64,000 bases of DNA from an uncultured Clostridium sp. GTDB lineage: Bacteria > Bacillota > Clostridia > TANB77 > CAG-508. How positions within the stretch are numbered: position 1 is the stretch's first letter; the number at the start of each line of letters is the position of its first letter. Positions 17,268 through 25,757 of this stretch are shown here, piece by piece. A program made the translations under genes and the position numbers. The notes beneath the pieces were generated by a model that saw only the letters and a list, made by a program, of their open reading frames with translations, was not told where the DNA came from and did not search any database. Location of the stretch: positions 71,502 through 135,501 of the forward strand of contig URYN01000005.1 in NCBI GenBank assembly GCA_900552135.1, given 5' to 3'.

Positions 17268-17927
17268 ATGCAAATAAAAATGAATTTAAAAGTGTTTTTG
17301 TTTCTAATTATTTTTATATTAACAAGACAGATAAAAATATATGCCTTATTAATGTTATTTGCATTAATACATGAACTAGGACATTTATTTGTTGGTTTAA
17401 TTTTAGGCTTTAAACCAGAAACAATATCAATGATACTAACAGGATTTACAATAAAATTCAAAACAAAGTGTGAAGACTACAATGTAAAAATTAGAAATGG
17501 AAATGTGTTAGCTGTTAAGAAGGCAATAATTGCTTTAGCAGGACCAATGGTAAATCTTATAATAATTTTAGCGTGTTTAATATTTTACAAAGAAACCCAA
17601 GAAACATATTTATTAGGACTACCATTAGAATTACTGATATATTCAAACATTCTAATATTTGCATTTAACATATTGCCGATATATCCGCTAGACGGAGGAA
17701 GAATTTTAAAGGAATTAGTACATATATTTGCTGGATTAAAAAATTCATATACAATAACAAATAAAGTATCAAATTGCACTGTAATAATATTAACAATAAT
17801 GGGAAGCATATTTGTATTAATTTATAGAAATATAGCAATAATAATTATACTAGTTTATTTGTGGTACATAACAATAAGAGAAAATAAGGCGTTTTCAATG
17901 AAGATAAAAGCCTTTAATATAAAATAA
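17268..17927 (+). CDS. spoIVFB: Site-2-type M50 metalloprotease, SpoIVFB-like
   Basis: Intramembrane protease; SpoIVFB cleaves pro-SigK in the mother cell. 219 residues with several hydrophobic helices. Zinc motif HELGH in ALIHELGHLFVGL (about 40) and the second motif NILPIYPLDGGRIL (about 135), whose Asp completes the site. It is short, apparently lacking the C-terminal CBS domain that Bacillus SpoIVFB uses to bind ATP. The M23-fold gene just upstream is the expected partner. Distinct from the second M50 protease in the window (RseP at 25.8 kb). Start ATG has AAAGGA upstream. Confidence 0.82.
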   Translation: MQIKMNLKVFLFLIIFILTRQIKIYALLMLFALIHELGHLFVGLILGFKPETISMILTGFTIKFKTKCEDYNVKIRNGNVLAVKKAIIALAGPMVNLIIILACLIFYKETQETYLLGLPLELLIYSNILIFAFNILPIYPLDGGRILKELVHIFAGLKNSYTITNKVSNCTVIILTIMGSIFVLIYRNIAIIIILVYLWYITIRENKAFSMKIKAFNIK

Positions 17928-18089
17928 TATAAAAAGTAAATTAGGTTTGGGTATTAAGTGGAATTTTCCATTTTAATTAACTTCAAAGCCAATTGAAATT
18001 TTTTCATAAAACATATTGAAAATAAAAAAGATTAATAGTAAAATTAAAACAGAATGAAAAGAAAAATAATAAAAACAACGGAGGATAAA

Positions 18090-19862
18090 ATGGAAAAATT
18101 TAAAAGCGAGAATGGTATTACATTGATAGCACTGGCAGTTACAGTAATAGTGATGATAATCATTTCGGTTGGACTAAGTGCAACAATGACAACAAATATA
18201 GAAATGAAGAACTACAACAAGTTTAAAGAAGATATAATAACATTATCAGAGGCAACTAAATTATACTATTTAAATAATGGTACCTTGCCTGTTGCAACAG
18301 ACAAGGTATTAACAAGTATTGATGTACCAAGCAAAGACAAAAATCCAAATGATAATGATAAATATTATTATATAGACATGAGACTTATACCAGATGCAGA
18401 GACATACTTTGGAGAAGGAAATAAAGATGGAACTTTTACGTCAACAGATAACGACTTATATGTTGTAAATGAAAGAAGTTTAACGGTTTATTATTTAAAA
18501 GGTGCTGTTTTAAACGGCGAAAGACATTATACATCTGTAGATGATTATTCAGATGGTGGATTTGCATCAGATTATTATTCAAAAACTGATTTACCAATAA
18601 TAGCAGCTGTATCTATGAAGAGTGATGGAAGTGATTCAACAAGAGCGGACTTGGGAGATACTGTTACACTTAAATTTATTTCAAATTACACGCTAACACA
18701 AAATCCAACAGTTGTAATAGATGGACAAGATGTAACAAGTAGCTGTACTTGGAATGGAAATATATGCACAGCAACTTATAAAGTAGCATCTGCTTCAGAC
18801 TCAAGCGGAAACAGCAAAAATGGAAAAAAGATTGAATTTAGTATTTCAAACTATTCGGCTGATAGCAAAACAGGAACTACAATATCTGATGTAAACTTTG
18901 GAAAAAGTGTATATTTTGAAATGAGAGACAAGTATGTAGATGGAGTGCCAATACCAGAAGGTTATTACTATGTTGGTGGAACAAAAGCAAAAGGTCTTGT
19001 TATTTCAGATAATGTAGCAGATAAGGAATTAGATAAAGGAAAAGAAAATGTAAGAAGAGATTTAACAGGAAATCAGTGGGTCTGGGTGCCAGTAGAAACA
19101 CCAAGTAGTTTATACACAACAGTAGATGCAGGGGTAGCACTTTCAGGAAGTACAGGAGTAAAAACTACAAAATACACAAATTCAGCTATAATCAGTGGAA
19201 AAACAAGAGTAAAACCAGGCGATACAAGTAGTTTTAGAGAGCCAGATATAGTACCTGAATCAACTAATGGTGATACTGATGAAAGAGCAAAAACAGCAGG
19301 ATTTAGTAGTCTGGCAAATATGGCAGAGACTATGAAAAGTGATTATGAAGAAATGATAGCAAGTTTAGAAAAGTATAAAGGATTTTATATAGGAAGATAT
19401 GAGTTAACAGCAAATGGAGAGAAGACAGGAGCAACTCAGACAGATGTAAATTGGTATACTTTATATAAAAATTGTACTACACTTGCAGTAGGATCAAAAG
19501 TAAAAACACGAATGATATGGGGATTGCAGTGGGATGCTACATGTAATTGGCTAGCAGGTTCTGGATTTAGTATAACGGATTCAAGTAAATGGGGAAACTA
19601 TAAGGATAATACAGCAGATGGATATGGAAGTAAAAAAAATACAGGCTTTAGTGAAAGTTGGAAGGCAAATAATATATATGACTTTGCTGGAAACTGTGTG
19701 GAATTTACACAAGAAGCAGTCAGCCCCAACGGCAGAGTTTACAGCGGAGGCGGCTGTTACGACTTTGGCTCTCTCTCTCCGGCTTCTGATCGTCTCTACG
19801 ACCTTCCTACCATCACCTACAGTAGCAATGGTTCTCGCCCTACTTTATATTTGATACCATGA
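18090..19862 (+). CDS. Prepilin-like surface protein with a DGR-type variable C-type-lectin end
   Basis: 590 residues from the ATG at 18090 (GGAGG just upstream; an in-frame ATG at 18054 lacks a site). The N terminus carries a type IV prepilin-like leader and hydrophobic helix (ENGITLIALAVTVIVM), a middle region of beta-rich Ig-like character (about 170-300), and a C-terminal formylglycine-generating-enzyme/C-lectin fold: NQWVWVPVE, GFYIGRYELT, YDFAGNCVEFTQE, ending GSRPTLYLIP. That fold is the common scaffold for proteins diversified by retroelements. From about 19719 the DNA changes abruptly to GC-rich, C-ending codons, as in variable regions. No signal of a reverse transcriptase or template in the window. 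Likely a surface ligand-binding protein, exported or pilus-associated. Confidence 0.8.
   Translation: MEKFKSENGITLIALAVTVIVMIIISVGLSATMTTNIEMKNYNKFKEDIITLSEATKLYYLNNGTLPVATDKVLTSIDVPSKDKNPNDNDKYYYIDMRLIPDAETYFGEGNKDGTFTSTDNDLYVVNERSLTVYYLKGAVLNGERHYTSVDDYSDGGFASDYYSKTDLPIIAAVSMKSDGSDSTRADLGDTVTLKFISNYTLTQNPTVVIDGQDVTSSCTWNGNICTATYKVASASDSSGNSKNGKKIEFSISNYSADSKTGTTISDVNFGKSVYFEMRDKYVDGVPIPEGYYYVGGTKAKGLVISDNVADKELDKGKENVRRDLTGNQWVWVPVETPSSLYTTVDAGVALSGSTGVKTTKYTNSAIISGKTRVKPGDTSSFREPDIVPESTNGDTDERAKTAGFSSLANMAETMKSDYEEMIASLEKYKGFYIGRYELTANGEKTGATQTDVNWYTLYKNCTTLAVGSKVKTRMIWGLQWDATCNWLAGSGFSITDSSKWGNYKDNTADGYGSKKNTGFSESWKANNIYDFAGNCVEFTQEAVSPNGRVYSGGGCYDFGSLSPASDRLYDLPTITYSSNGSRPTLYLIP
19719..19850 (+). 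other. Candidate DGR variable region (VR)
   Basis: The last ~45 codons of the prepilin-like gene differ sharply in base use from the rest of the gene. Codons such as TAC, GAC, CTC, TCT, ACC, ATC and GGC dominate, as expected where AAC codons in an RNA template are adenine-mutagenised. The segment codes the final part of the C-lectin fold, the place where DGR targets vary, and ends shortly before the GSRP motif typical of these folds. The template repeat and reverse transcriptase must lie elsewhere if the call is right. Confidence 0.65.
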
Positions 19863-19930
19863 GATATAGAGGCGAAGAGTTCTAAAGAAGAACTCAAAAC
19901 TTCTATGACAAAGGGAAAACAAAAAGAAGG

Positions 19931-20020
19931 CTATGCCAACGCATAGCGAATGGAATACGCTATGTGGAAAATTTTAGGTGGTACCCATTGAAAATGGGCC
20001 ACACATCTAAAATTTTCCAC
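19931..20020 (+). repeat. Hairpin cluster downstream of the candidate variable region
   Basis: Two mutually exclusive small hairpins (CTATGC/GCATAG at 19931-19946 with a CAAC loop, and CATAGCG/CGCTATG at 19942-19964) are followed by a 57-nt palindrome: GTGGAAAATTTTAG (19964-19977) pairs perfectly with 20007-20020, with inner GTGG/CCAC and CCCATT/AATGGG stems around a GAA loop. Hairpins downstream of the VR assist retrohoming in the Bordetella phage DGR; the largest one may equally be a bidirectional terminator. Confidence 0.55.
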
Positions 20021-20096
20021 TTGCAGTCTTTTGAAATTTTAAAAGAAAATAAAACTAGAAAAAATTGTACAAAATCACAAAATTACCCGAAAATCC

Positions 20097-20160
20097 TTGC
20101 ATTTGTTTACAATTCGTGTTACAATACAAAGTAGTGTAAAAGCACTACTTTTAATTTTTT
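20097..20160 (+). promoter_or_regulatory. rpsF operon promoter with an early terminator-like hairpin
   Basis: TTGCAT (20097-20102), 17-bp spacer, TACAAT (20120-20125). Directly after comes an 8-bp stem AAGTAGTG (20129-20136) with CACTACTT (20143-20150) and a T-rich tail, at the expected start of the transcript. An additional inverted repeat around ACATCTTAAGTATGT lies near 20200. Ribosomal protein S6 operons often carry an S6:S18-binding leader, so autoregulation is plausible but not shown. Confidence 0.55.
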
Positions 20161-20243
20161 ACTATGTGTAACAATGTATAAAATTAAAAGTCCTTACTTA
20201 CATCTTAAGTATGTAGGTTATAATCCAAAAGGAGGTGAAAATA

Positions 20244-20528
20244 ATGAATAAATACGAGAGTGTAATCATTATTAATCCAGCTGTTGATGAGGAAAGACTT
20301 AATGCCTTAACTACAAAATTTACAGAAATGATTAATAAAGATGGAAATGTTGAAAAAGCTGATAACTTAGGTAAAAAGAAATTAGCTTATCCTGTAAAGA
20401 AAAATGCAGAAGGATATTATGTAGTATTCTACTTTACAGCAAACCCAAGCTTAATAGCAGAGTTAGAAAGAAATTACAGAATCACTGATGATGTTATTAA
20501 ATTCATGACAATAAACGTAAACGAATAA
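20244..20528 (+). CDS. rpsF: 30S ribosomal protein S6
   Basis: S6 sits on the platform of the 30S subunit and pairs with S18. 94 residues from the ATG at 20244 with AAGGAGG 8 nt upstream; an in-frame GTG at 20235 overlaps that site and is not used. Family blocks: MNKYESVIIINPAVDEE, KKKLAYPVKKNAEGYYVVFYF and the C-terminal NYRITDDVIKFM. First gene of the rpsF-ssb-rpsR operon, conserved throughout Firmicutes. Confidence 0.97.
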   Translation: MNKYESVIIINPAVDEERLNALTTKFTEMINKDGNVEKADNLGKKKLAYPVKKNAEGYYVVFYFTANPSLIAELERNYRITDDVIKFMTINVNE

Positions 20529-20556
20529 TTTAAAAAGTAAAAAATGGAGGTCACTT

Positions 20557-20991
20557 ATGAACAAAGTAATTTTAATGGGAAGACTAACAAGAGACCCAGA
20601 AGTTAGATACACACAAACAAGTAACACATTGGTTGCATCTTTTTCACTAGCCGTAAATAGAAGATTTACAAGACCAGGAGAAGAAAGACAAGCAGACTTT
20701 ATAAACTGCGTTGCTTGGAACAAAACAGGGGAATTTGTAAGCAAATATTTTAAAAAGGGCCAACAAGTTGCAGTTGTAGGTAGATTGCAAACAAGAACTT
20801 ACGACGATGCAAATGGTCAAAAACGTTATGTGACAGAAGTCGTAGTAGAAGAAACATATTTTGCAGAAGGCAGAAGAGATGGAGCAACAGGAGACTTTGA
20901 TTCAAGCTTTGGTGCTGATCAAGCACAATCTTCTGATACAGGAGCTACATCAGAATTTGAAGTTTCATCTGGCGACGACCTACCATTTTAA
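20557..20991 (+). CDS. ssb: Single-stranded DNA-binding protein
   Basis: Coats single-stranded DNA in replication and repair and recruits partners by its C-terminal tip. 144 residues: OB-fold with MNKVILMGRLTRDPEVRYTQ, FINCVAWNKTGEFVSKYFKKG and GRLQTRTYDD, an acidic glycine/serine linker (about 110-138), and the conserved tip DDLPF at the very end. GGAGG precedes the ATG. Lies between rpsF and rpsR, the standard place for the housekeeping SSB. Confidence 0.97.
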   Translation: MNKVILMGRLTRDPEVRYTQTSNTLVASFSLAVNRRFTRPGEERQADFINCVAWNKTGEFVSKYFKKGQQVAVVGRLQTRTYDDANGQKRYVTEVVVEETYFAEGRRDGATGDFDSSFGADQAQSSDTGATSEFEVSSGDDLPF

Positions 20992-21020
20992 TTTATAATA
21001 AGAATAGGGAGGATAGAAAG

Positions 21021-21296
21021 ATGGCAGACAGAAAACAAAATAGAAGAAATACTGGCAAAGATGATGATTTCAACCCAAAGTTCAGAAAAATGAGAAAAAA
21101 GGTATGTCCTTTATGTGCTAATAAAGATTTAGTATTAGATTACAAAAATGCTGATCAATTAAAGAAATTTATAAATGATAAAGGAAAGATATTACCAAGA
21201 AGAACTACAGGTGCATGTAGAGAACATCAAAGAGATATTACTATTGCTGTTAAGAGAGCTAGACAAATTGCTATATTACCATATACACAAGAATAA
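21021..21296 (+). CDS. rpsR: 30S ribosomal protein S18
   Basis: S18 binds S6 and 16S rRNA on the subunit platform. 91 residues. The N-terminal part is basic and disordered; CPLCANK with a later C..H (ACREHQRD) makes a zinc-ribbon-like C+ form, then LKKFINDKGKILPRRTTG and IKRARQIAILPY-type ending (here VKRARQIAILPYT). GGAGG lies upstream. Last gene of the operon; no strong terminator is visible downstream before the next promoter. Confidence 0.96.
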   Translation: MADRKQNRRNTGKDDDFNPKFRKMRKKVCPLCANKDLVLDYKNADQLKKFINDKGKILPRRTTGACREHQRDITIAVKRARQIAILPYTQE

Positions 21297-21359
21297 TCAA
21301 ATTGTTACAAGAAATACCATAATGTAACATAATGGTAATAAAAAAGCAATAAAAATCTA

Positions 21360-21388
21360 TTGACTATATAAAAAAAGAATAGTAAAAT
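21360..21388 (+). promoter_or_regulatory. Promoter of the LPKTG protein gene
   Basis: TTGACT (21360-21365), 17-bp spacer, TAAAAT (21383-21388), about 50 nt before the start codon. Confidence 0.6.
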
Positions 21389-21437
21389 TAAAACTGTAAA
21401 TAATAATATTAATTATCGAATGAAAAGGAGAAAATGT

Positions 21438-21788
21438 ATGATGAAAAGAAATTCTAAAATGATTATTGGAACTATTCTTGCAATAGTAATTATATCTTTT
21501 TCTACAGTAGTTTTCGCTGAAAATACTACACCAGTTATAATCGGTGGAAGTGGTTCAACAACTCAGAACACAGAGCAAAATACAACTGATAACACAACTT
21601 CTAATACAACAGCAAATACAACTTATAATGCTCTAAACACTTCTACAACATATAACACAGCAAATACAACTACTACACTTCCAAAAACAGGTGTTGCAGA
21701 TGGTTATGTTGTTGCAATATTAGTTGGTGTATGTGCTGTATCAGCAATTTACGCTTATAAGAAAATAAGAGATTATAATGTAAAATAA
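21438..21788 (+). CDS. Small LPXTG-type cell-surface protein, Thr/Asn-rich
   Basis: Predicted sortase substrate, 116 residues from ATG 21438 (AAGGAG 7 nt upstream; the longer frame to 21420 contains that site). Signal peptide: KRNSKMIIGTILAIVIISF, cleavage likely after VVFAE. The mature part is almost only Thr and Asn with Ser and Gln (about 35-85), a flexible, possibly glycosylated stalk with near-repeats of NTTSNTTANTT. The end has LPKTG, then a hydrophobic helix and a charged tail (YKKIRDYNVK), the sorting signal. A convergent sortase gene follows at 21860-22567 across a shared terminator. Function of the stalk is unknown. Confidence 0.75.
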   Translation: MMKRNSKMIIGTILAIVIISFSTVVFAENTTPVIIGGSGSTTQNTEQNTTDNTTSNTTANTTYNALNTSTTYNTANTTTTLPKTGVADGYVVAILVGVCAVSAIYAYKKIRDYNVK

Positions 21789-21813
21789 TGAATTTTATAA
21801 TTAATATATTAAT

Positions 21814-21860
21814 AACTCATAAGACTTTAGCTTTGTAGCTGTGGTTTTATGAGTTGTTTT
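21814..21860. terminator. Bidirectional terminator between the LPKTG gene and the sortase gene
   Basis: AACTCATAA (21814-21822) pairs with TTATGAGTT (21847-21855), continued by inner AGCT/AGCT pairing and followed by GTTTTTATT on the plus strand. Confidence 0.75.
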
Positions 21861-22567
21861 TATTCCTCGGCTCTTATAATTACTCTAGTCTGCTTTATGG
21901 AATTGCATGTCATAAGAGTTACAATTCTTTTTCCACCTGTAAATTGTGAGGTGCATGAGAAATCTGTTCCTTCAACTTCTTTTTTCTCTGTTACATGGTA
22001 TTCTACTGATTTACCATCAAGGCCATAAATATTGATAGTGTCTCCAGAAGTTAATTTTACAATTTGCGCAAATGAAGTATTATCAATGTAGTTGTGCCCT
22101 GCTATGCATAAATTTCCAATTTTATTAGGCAAGGGACCCGCAAATCTGCAAGGTGCAATTTTTAATAGTTCATCAGAAACATCTGACAATATTGGATAAT
22201 CCAATTTTATTTTATCAATTTTAATTATGCCAATAACAAATGAATCTGAAGAATTACCTTTTGAACCAGAAGTAGAATTATAATTAAAAATGGAACTAGA
22301 ATCTGAATTTAAGCTTTGAAACTGACTTGAATATAAAGAAGAGTCAGAAGCTTCACTTGAAGACGTTGAGTTATCATTCTGTAAGCTCAATGAGTAGGGA
22401 GTATTTCCTGAATATAAAAAAGCTATAGAATAAGATTTAGCGAGATTGCTGGATAATTTATCTTTTTTTGATACATCATAAACATATAGCATAAATATTA
22501 TAATAAAGGTAACGAGCCCTATCATGGCTAATAAAAATAAAATTTTAAAAAACAATATCTTTTTCAT
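21860..22567 (-). CDS. Sortase (class D/E-like)
   Basis: Membrane transpeptidase that cleaves sorting motifs such as LPXTG and links the protein to the cell wall. 235 residues: an N-terminal transmembrane anchor (LFLLAMIGLVTFIIIFML, about 10-28), a Ser/Asn-rich linker, and the sortase barrel with catalytic His in AGHNYIDN, Cys in TLMTCNS and Arg in RVIIRAEE at the end. The order and the TLMTC motif fit class D or E housekeeping-type sortases rather than class A. The neighbouring convergent LPKTG protein is an obvious substrate candidate, though sortases of this type usually serve several proteins. Confidence 0.88.
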   Translation of the reverse strand: MKKILFFKILFLLAMIGLVTFIIIFMLYVYDVSKKDKLSSNLAKSYSIAFLYSGNTPYSLSLQNDNSTSSSEASDSSLYSSQFQSLNSDSSSIFNYNSTSGSKGNSSDSFVIGIIKIDKIKLDYPILSDVSDELLKIAPCRFAGPLPNKIGNLCIAGHNYIDNTSFAQIVKLTSGDTINIYGLDGKSVEYHVTEKKEVEGTDFSCTSQFTGGKRIVTLMTCNSIKQTRVIIRAEE

Positions 22568-22730
22568 AATATTATTTTTTACAGAAACATAAAAATAATG
22601 TATGAAACATAATAATTTAATAAAATATTATGTCGAAATGTTTTCGATTTTTTTAGAAAAAAGTCTATACATTTATTGCTATTGTGTGATAGAATAAGGG
22701 CAGTTTAATTTAGAAAATGGAGGAATAAAA

Positions 22731-23444
22731 ATGCCGGAAGCAAAGTATAAAAGAATTTTATTAAAATTAAGCGGAGAAGCTTTAGCTGGTGAAAACAAAA
22801 CAGGTATTGACCCAAAAGTTTTAGGTAGTATTTGCGACGAAATACAAAAGGTTAAACAAATGGGAGTAGAGATTGCTATTGTTGTTGGTGGCGGAAACTT
22901 CTGGAGAGGAAAATATGGAACTCAAATGGAAAGAACCACATCAGATTACATGGGAATGCTTGCAACTGTAATGAATGGATTAGCATTGCAAGATGCATTA
23001 GAGGCAAGAGGAATGTATACAAGAGTTCAAACTGCTATTGAAATGAGACAAATTGCTGAACCATATATAAAAAGAAAGGCACTTAAGCATTTAGAAAAAG
23101 GCAGAATTGTAATTTTCTCTTGTGGAACAGGAAATCCTTATTTCACAACAGATACAACAGCAGCTTTAAGAGCAGCTGAAATAGAGGCTGAAGTAATATT
23201 GGTTGCAAAAACAATTGATGCCGTATATTCTGCAGATCCTAAAATAGACAAAAATGCTATAAGATATGACAAAATATCTTATTTAGACATATTAAATAAA
23301 GATTTAAAGGTAATGGATTCTACTGCTACTTCATTATGCAGAGACAATAAGATTCCTTTAATTGTATTTGGCATTAATGACCCAGATAATATAGTTAGAG
23401 CCGTTAAAGGTGAAAAGATTGGAACATTAGTAGAGGAAGAATAA
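22731..23444 (+). CDS. pyrH: UMP kinase
   Basis: Phosphorylates UMP to UDP, an allosteric hexamer of the amino-acid kinase fold. 237 residues: KRILLKLSGEALAG N-terminal nucleotide motif, VVGGGNFWRG, DYMGMLATVMNGLALQDALE, and the C-terminal LGTLVEEE-type ending. Good GGAGG site. First of a conserved group pyrH-frr-uppS-cdsA-rseP-polC. The rpsB and tsf genes that usually precede pyrH are not here. A weak promoter (TATACA, 18 bp, TAGAAT) is visible around 22.67-22.70 kb. Confidence 0.97.
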   Translation: MPEAKYKRILLKLSGEALAGENKTGIDPKVLGSICDEIQKVKQMGVEIAIVVGGGNFWRGKYGTQMERTTSDYMGMLATVMNGLALQDALEARGMYTRVQTAIEMRQIAEPYIKRKALKHLEKGRIVIFSCGTGNPYFTTDTTAALRAAEIEAEVILVAKTIDAVYSADPKIDKNAIRYDKISYLDILNKDLKVMDSTATSLCRDNKIPLIVFGINDPDNIVRAVKGEKIGTLVEEE

Positions 23445-23461
23445 AGAAAGAGGTATAAAAA

Positions 23462-24010
23462 ATGGATTTTAATAGTATAGAAGAAAAAATGAAAAAAACA
23501 ATAAGTGTATTTGAAGAAAATTTAGCAGAGGTTAGAGCAGGTCGTGCAAACCCTAACATATTAAATAAAATAAGAGTAGATTATTATGGAGTTCCAACTC
23601 CAATAAACCAAATGGCTGGAATTTCTGTTCCAGAGCCAAGAACTATAGTAATTCAACCTTGGGATATGAGCATTCTTAAAGACATAGAGAAGGCTATAAA
23701 TTTAGCTGAAATTGGAATTAATCCAATGAATGATGGAAAAGTTATAAGACTTAACTTCCCAGAGCTTACTGAGGAAAGAAGAAAAGATTTAGTTAAAGAA
23801 ATAAGAAAAACTGCAGAAGAATCTAAGGTTGCAATCCGTTCTATTAGAAGAGATGGAATCGATATGGCAAGACAAGAACAAAAAAATGGAGGTCTTACAG
23901 AAGATGAATTATCTTCAGCAGAAGACAAAATCCAGAAGATGACTGATGCAAAGATTAGCGAGATAGATCAATTATTAGAGAAAAAAGAGAAAGAAATAAT
24001 GACTGTATAG
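23462..24010 (+). CDS. frr: Ribosome recycling factor
   Basis: Splits post-termination ribosomes together with EF-G. 182 residues, all family blocks present: LAEVRAGRANPNILNKI, YYGVPTPINQMAGISVPE, GINPMNDGKVIRLNFPELTEERR and a C-terminal three-helix end. It begins 17 nt after pyrH with an AGAGG site, cotranscribed with it. Confidence 0.97.
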   Translation: MDFNSIEEKMKKTISVFEENLAEVRAGRANPNILNKIRVDYYGVPTPINQMAGISVPEPRTIVIQPWDMSILKDIEKAINLAEIGINPMNDGKVIRLNFPELTEERRKDLVKEIRKTAEESKVAIRSIRRDGIDMARQEQKNGGLTEDELSSAEDKIQKMTDAKISEIDQLLEKKEKEIMTV

Positions 24011-24025
24011 TGAGGTTATCGTAAC

Positions 24026-24790
24026 ATGAGTGATACAATAAATAATGCTAACGAGGAAAATATTGAAAAATTAGATGAAATTATTAATGTAAACAATTTA
24101 CCAGAGCATATTGCAATAATAATGGATGGTAATAGAAGATGGGCAAAGAAGAATAATTTAAATACTGCTCAAGGACATAAAGAAGGAGCAGAAAATTTGA
24201 AAAGAATTTCGAAATTTGCAAATAAGATAGGCATAAAATATTTAACTGTTTATGCCTTCTCTACAGAAAACTGGAAAAGGTCAGAAGAAGAAGTTGGGGC
24301 AATAATGAAACTTCTAAAATTCTACATATTAGATTTTTTCAAGTCTTATGATGAGAATATTAAAGTAAATGTAATAGGAAGAATCGGAGATTTACCTAAA
24401 GATTTACAAAAAGAAATAAGAAGTGTTGAAGAAAAAACAAAGAATAACACAGGACTTGTTTTAAACATTGCTTTCAATTATGGCGGAAGAGACGAAATTG
24501 TTACAGCTGTAAAGACTATTACTCAAAAGGTTTTAGATGGAAAACTTAAAATAGATGATATAACTGAAAATGAAATATCAAATAGTTTATATACAGCAGG
24601 TCAGCCTGATCCAGATTTACTAATTAGAACTTCGGGAGAAGAGAGAATTAGTAATTTCTTGCCATGGCAAATTTCTTATTCAGAATTCGTATTTACAGAC
24701 AAATATTGGCCAGAGTATTCAAATTCAGATTTGTTAGAGTCAATACAAATTTATCAAAAAAGAACAAGAAGATTTGGCGGAAATAAATAA
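24026..24790 (+). CDS. uppS: Isoprenyl transferase (undecaprenyl diphosphate synthase)
   Basis: Cis-prenyltransferase that builds the C55 lipid carrier for peptidoglycan and teichoic acids. 254 residues with a short extra N-terminal extension (about 25 residues). Signature HIAIIMDGNRRWAKKNN (catalytic Asp), TVYAFSTENWKRS, NIAFNYGGRDEI and the C-terminal PDLLIRTSGEERISNFLPWQ and TDKYWPEYS. Start ATG 24026 preceded by GAGG. Its substrate isopentenyl diphosphate needs dxr and ispG, which are missing from this cluster. Confidence 0.97.
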   Translation: MSDTINNANEENIEKLDEIINVNNLPEHIAIIMDGNRRWAKKNNLNTAQGHKEGAENLKRISKFANKIGIKYLTVYAFSTENWKRSEEEVGAIMKLLKFYILDFFKSYDENIKVNVIGRIGDLPKDLQKEIRSVEEKTKNNTGLVLNIAFNYGGRDEIVTAVKTITQKVLDGKLKIDDITENEISNSLYTAGQPDPDLLIRTSGEERISNFLPWQISYSEFVFTDKYWPEYSNSDLLESIQIYQKRTRRFGGNK

Positions 24791-24933
24791 CATGACTGAT
24801 TATAGTATTGTGCAAAATAATATAGAATCGAATATAATTTTGTACAATAAAATTAAGTGATAGAATTGAATAATAAAATTTAAGGAATATGTAATAAAAT
24901 TTACAAAGTTGAATTAAACGAGAGGGTAAAATT

Positions 24934-25734
24934 ATGAAAAGAGTTATATCAGCAGCAATAATGCTTCCAACAGTCCTTTTAGTATTTATTCTTGGTAATA
25001 AATATGTTGTAGATGTTTTTATGGGAATCATAGCGCTTAGATGTATACATGAATTATTTCATGCATTTGAAGTGAAAGGGCATCACCCTGTAAGATGGGT
25101 AGGATACATATCAGCAATAGCAATAATGTTTATTCATGTAATTCCCAAGGAATATGCAATAATTGCAATAGCAACTATTTTGCCATTATCTATATTAGCA
25201 TTGTTTATAGTTGTACTTTCGAAAAAAACGAAAACTGATGTTATAGACATAGCAATAACTTTTTTTGGAATATGCTACATTGTATTATTCTTGATGTTTA
25301 TGTCTATAATTAGAAATATGGAAAATGGTAAGTTCTTAATATGGTATGTATTCATTAGTTCATGGCTTACAGATGTATTTGCTTACATAACTGGAAAAGC
25401 AATTGGAAAGCATCATTTTACAGACATAAGTCCTAATAAAACAATCGAAGGTTGCATTGGAGGAACATTAGGAGCTACAATTTGTATGATAATCTATACA
25501 GTAATATTAAATAATTTTGCAGGATTTAATATTAATATAGCATTAATTACTATAACAGGCATAATATTAAGTATAGTAGGTCAAATTGGAGATTTATCTG
25601 CATCTAGTATAAAAAGATATGCCGGAATAAAAGATTTTAGCGATTTGATTCCAGGACATGGGGGAATGGTTGACAGAGTAGATAGTGTTATATTTATTGC
25701 ACCATTTGCTTATCTATTGTTTTTGTTTATTTAA
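24934..25734 (+). CDS. cdsA: Phosphatidate cytidylyltransferase
   Basis: Makes CDP-diacylglycerol, the branch point of phospholipid synthesis, in the cytoplasmic membrane. 266 residues with about eight hydrophobic segments. The C-terminal family signature is clear (SPNKTIEGCIGG, then SASSIKRYAGIKDFSDLIPGHGG and MVDRVDSVIF). A ~140-nt gap separates it from uppS; the usual order continues with dxr, which is absent, and rseP follows directly. Confidence 0.95.
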   Translation: MKRVISAAIMLPTVLLVFILGNKYVVDVFMGIIALRCIHELFHAFEVKGHHPVRWVGYISAIAIMFIHVIPKEYAIIAIATILPLSILALFIVVLSKKTKTDVIDIAITFFGICYIVLFLMFMSIIRNMENGKFLIWYVFISSWLTDVFAYITGKAIGKHHFTDISPNKTIEGCIGGTLGATICMIIYTVILNNFAGFNINIALITITGIILSIVGQIGDLSASSIKRYAGIKDFSDLIPGHGGMVDRVDSVIFIAPFAYLLFLFI

Positions 25735-25757
25735 TAAAAATAAAGGAGCAAAATATA

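Noticed and set aside
19618..19854. 78-aa frame overlapping the candidate variable region
   Set aside because: Out-of-frame shadow; the main frame carries the C-lectin motifs.
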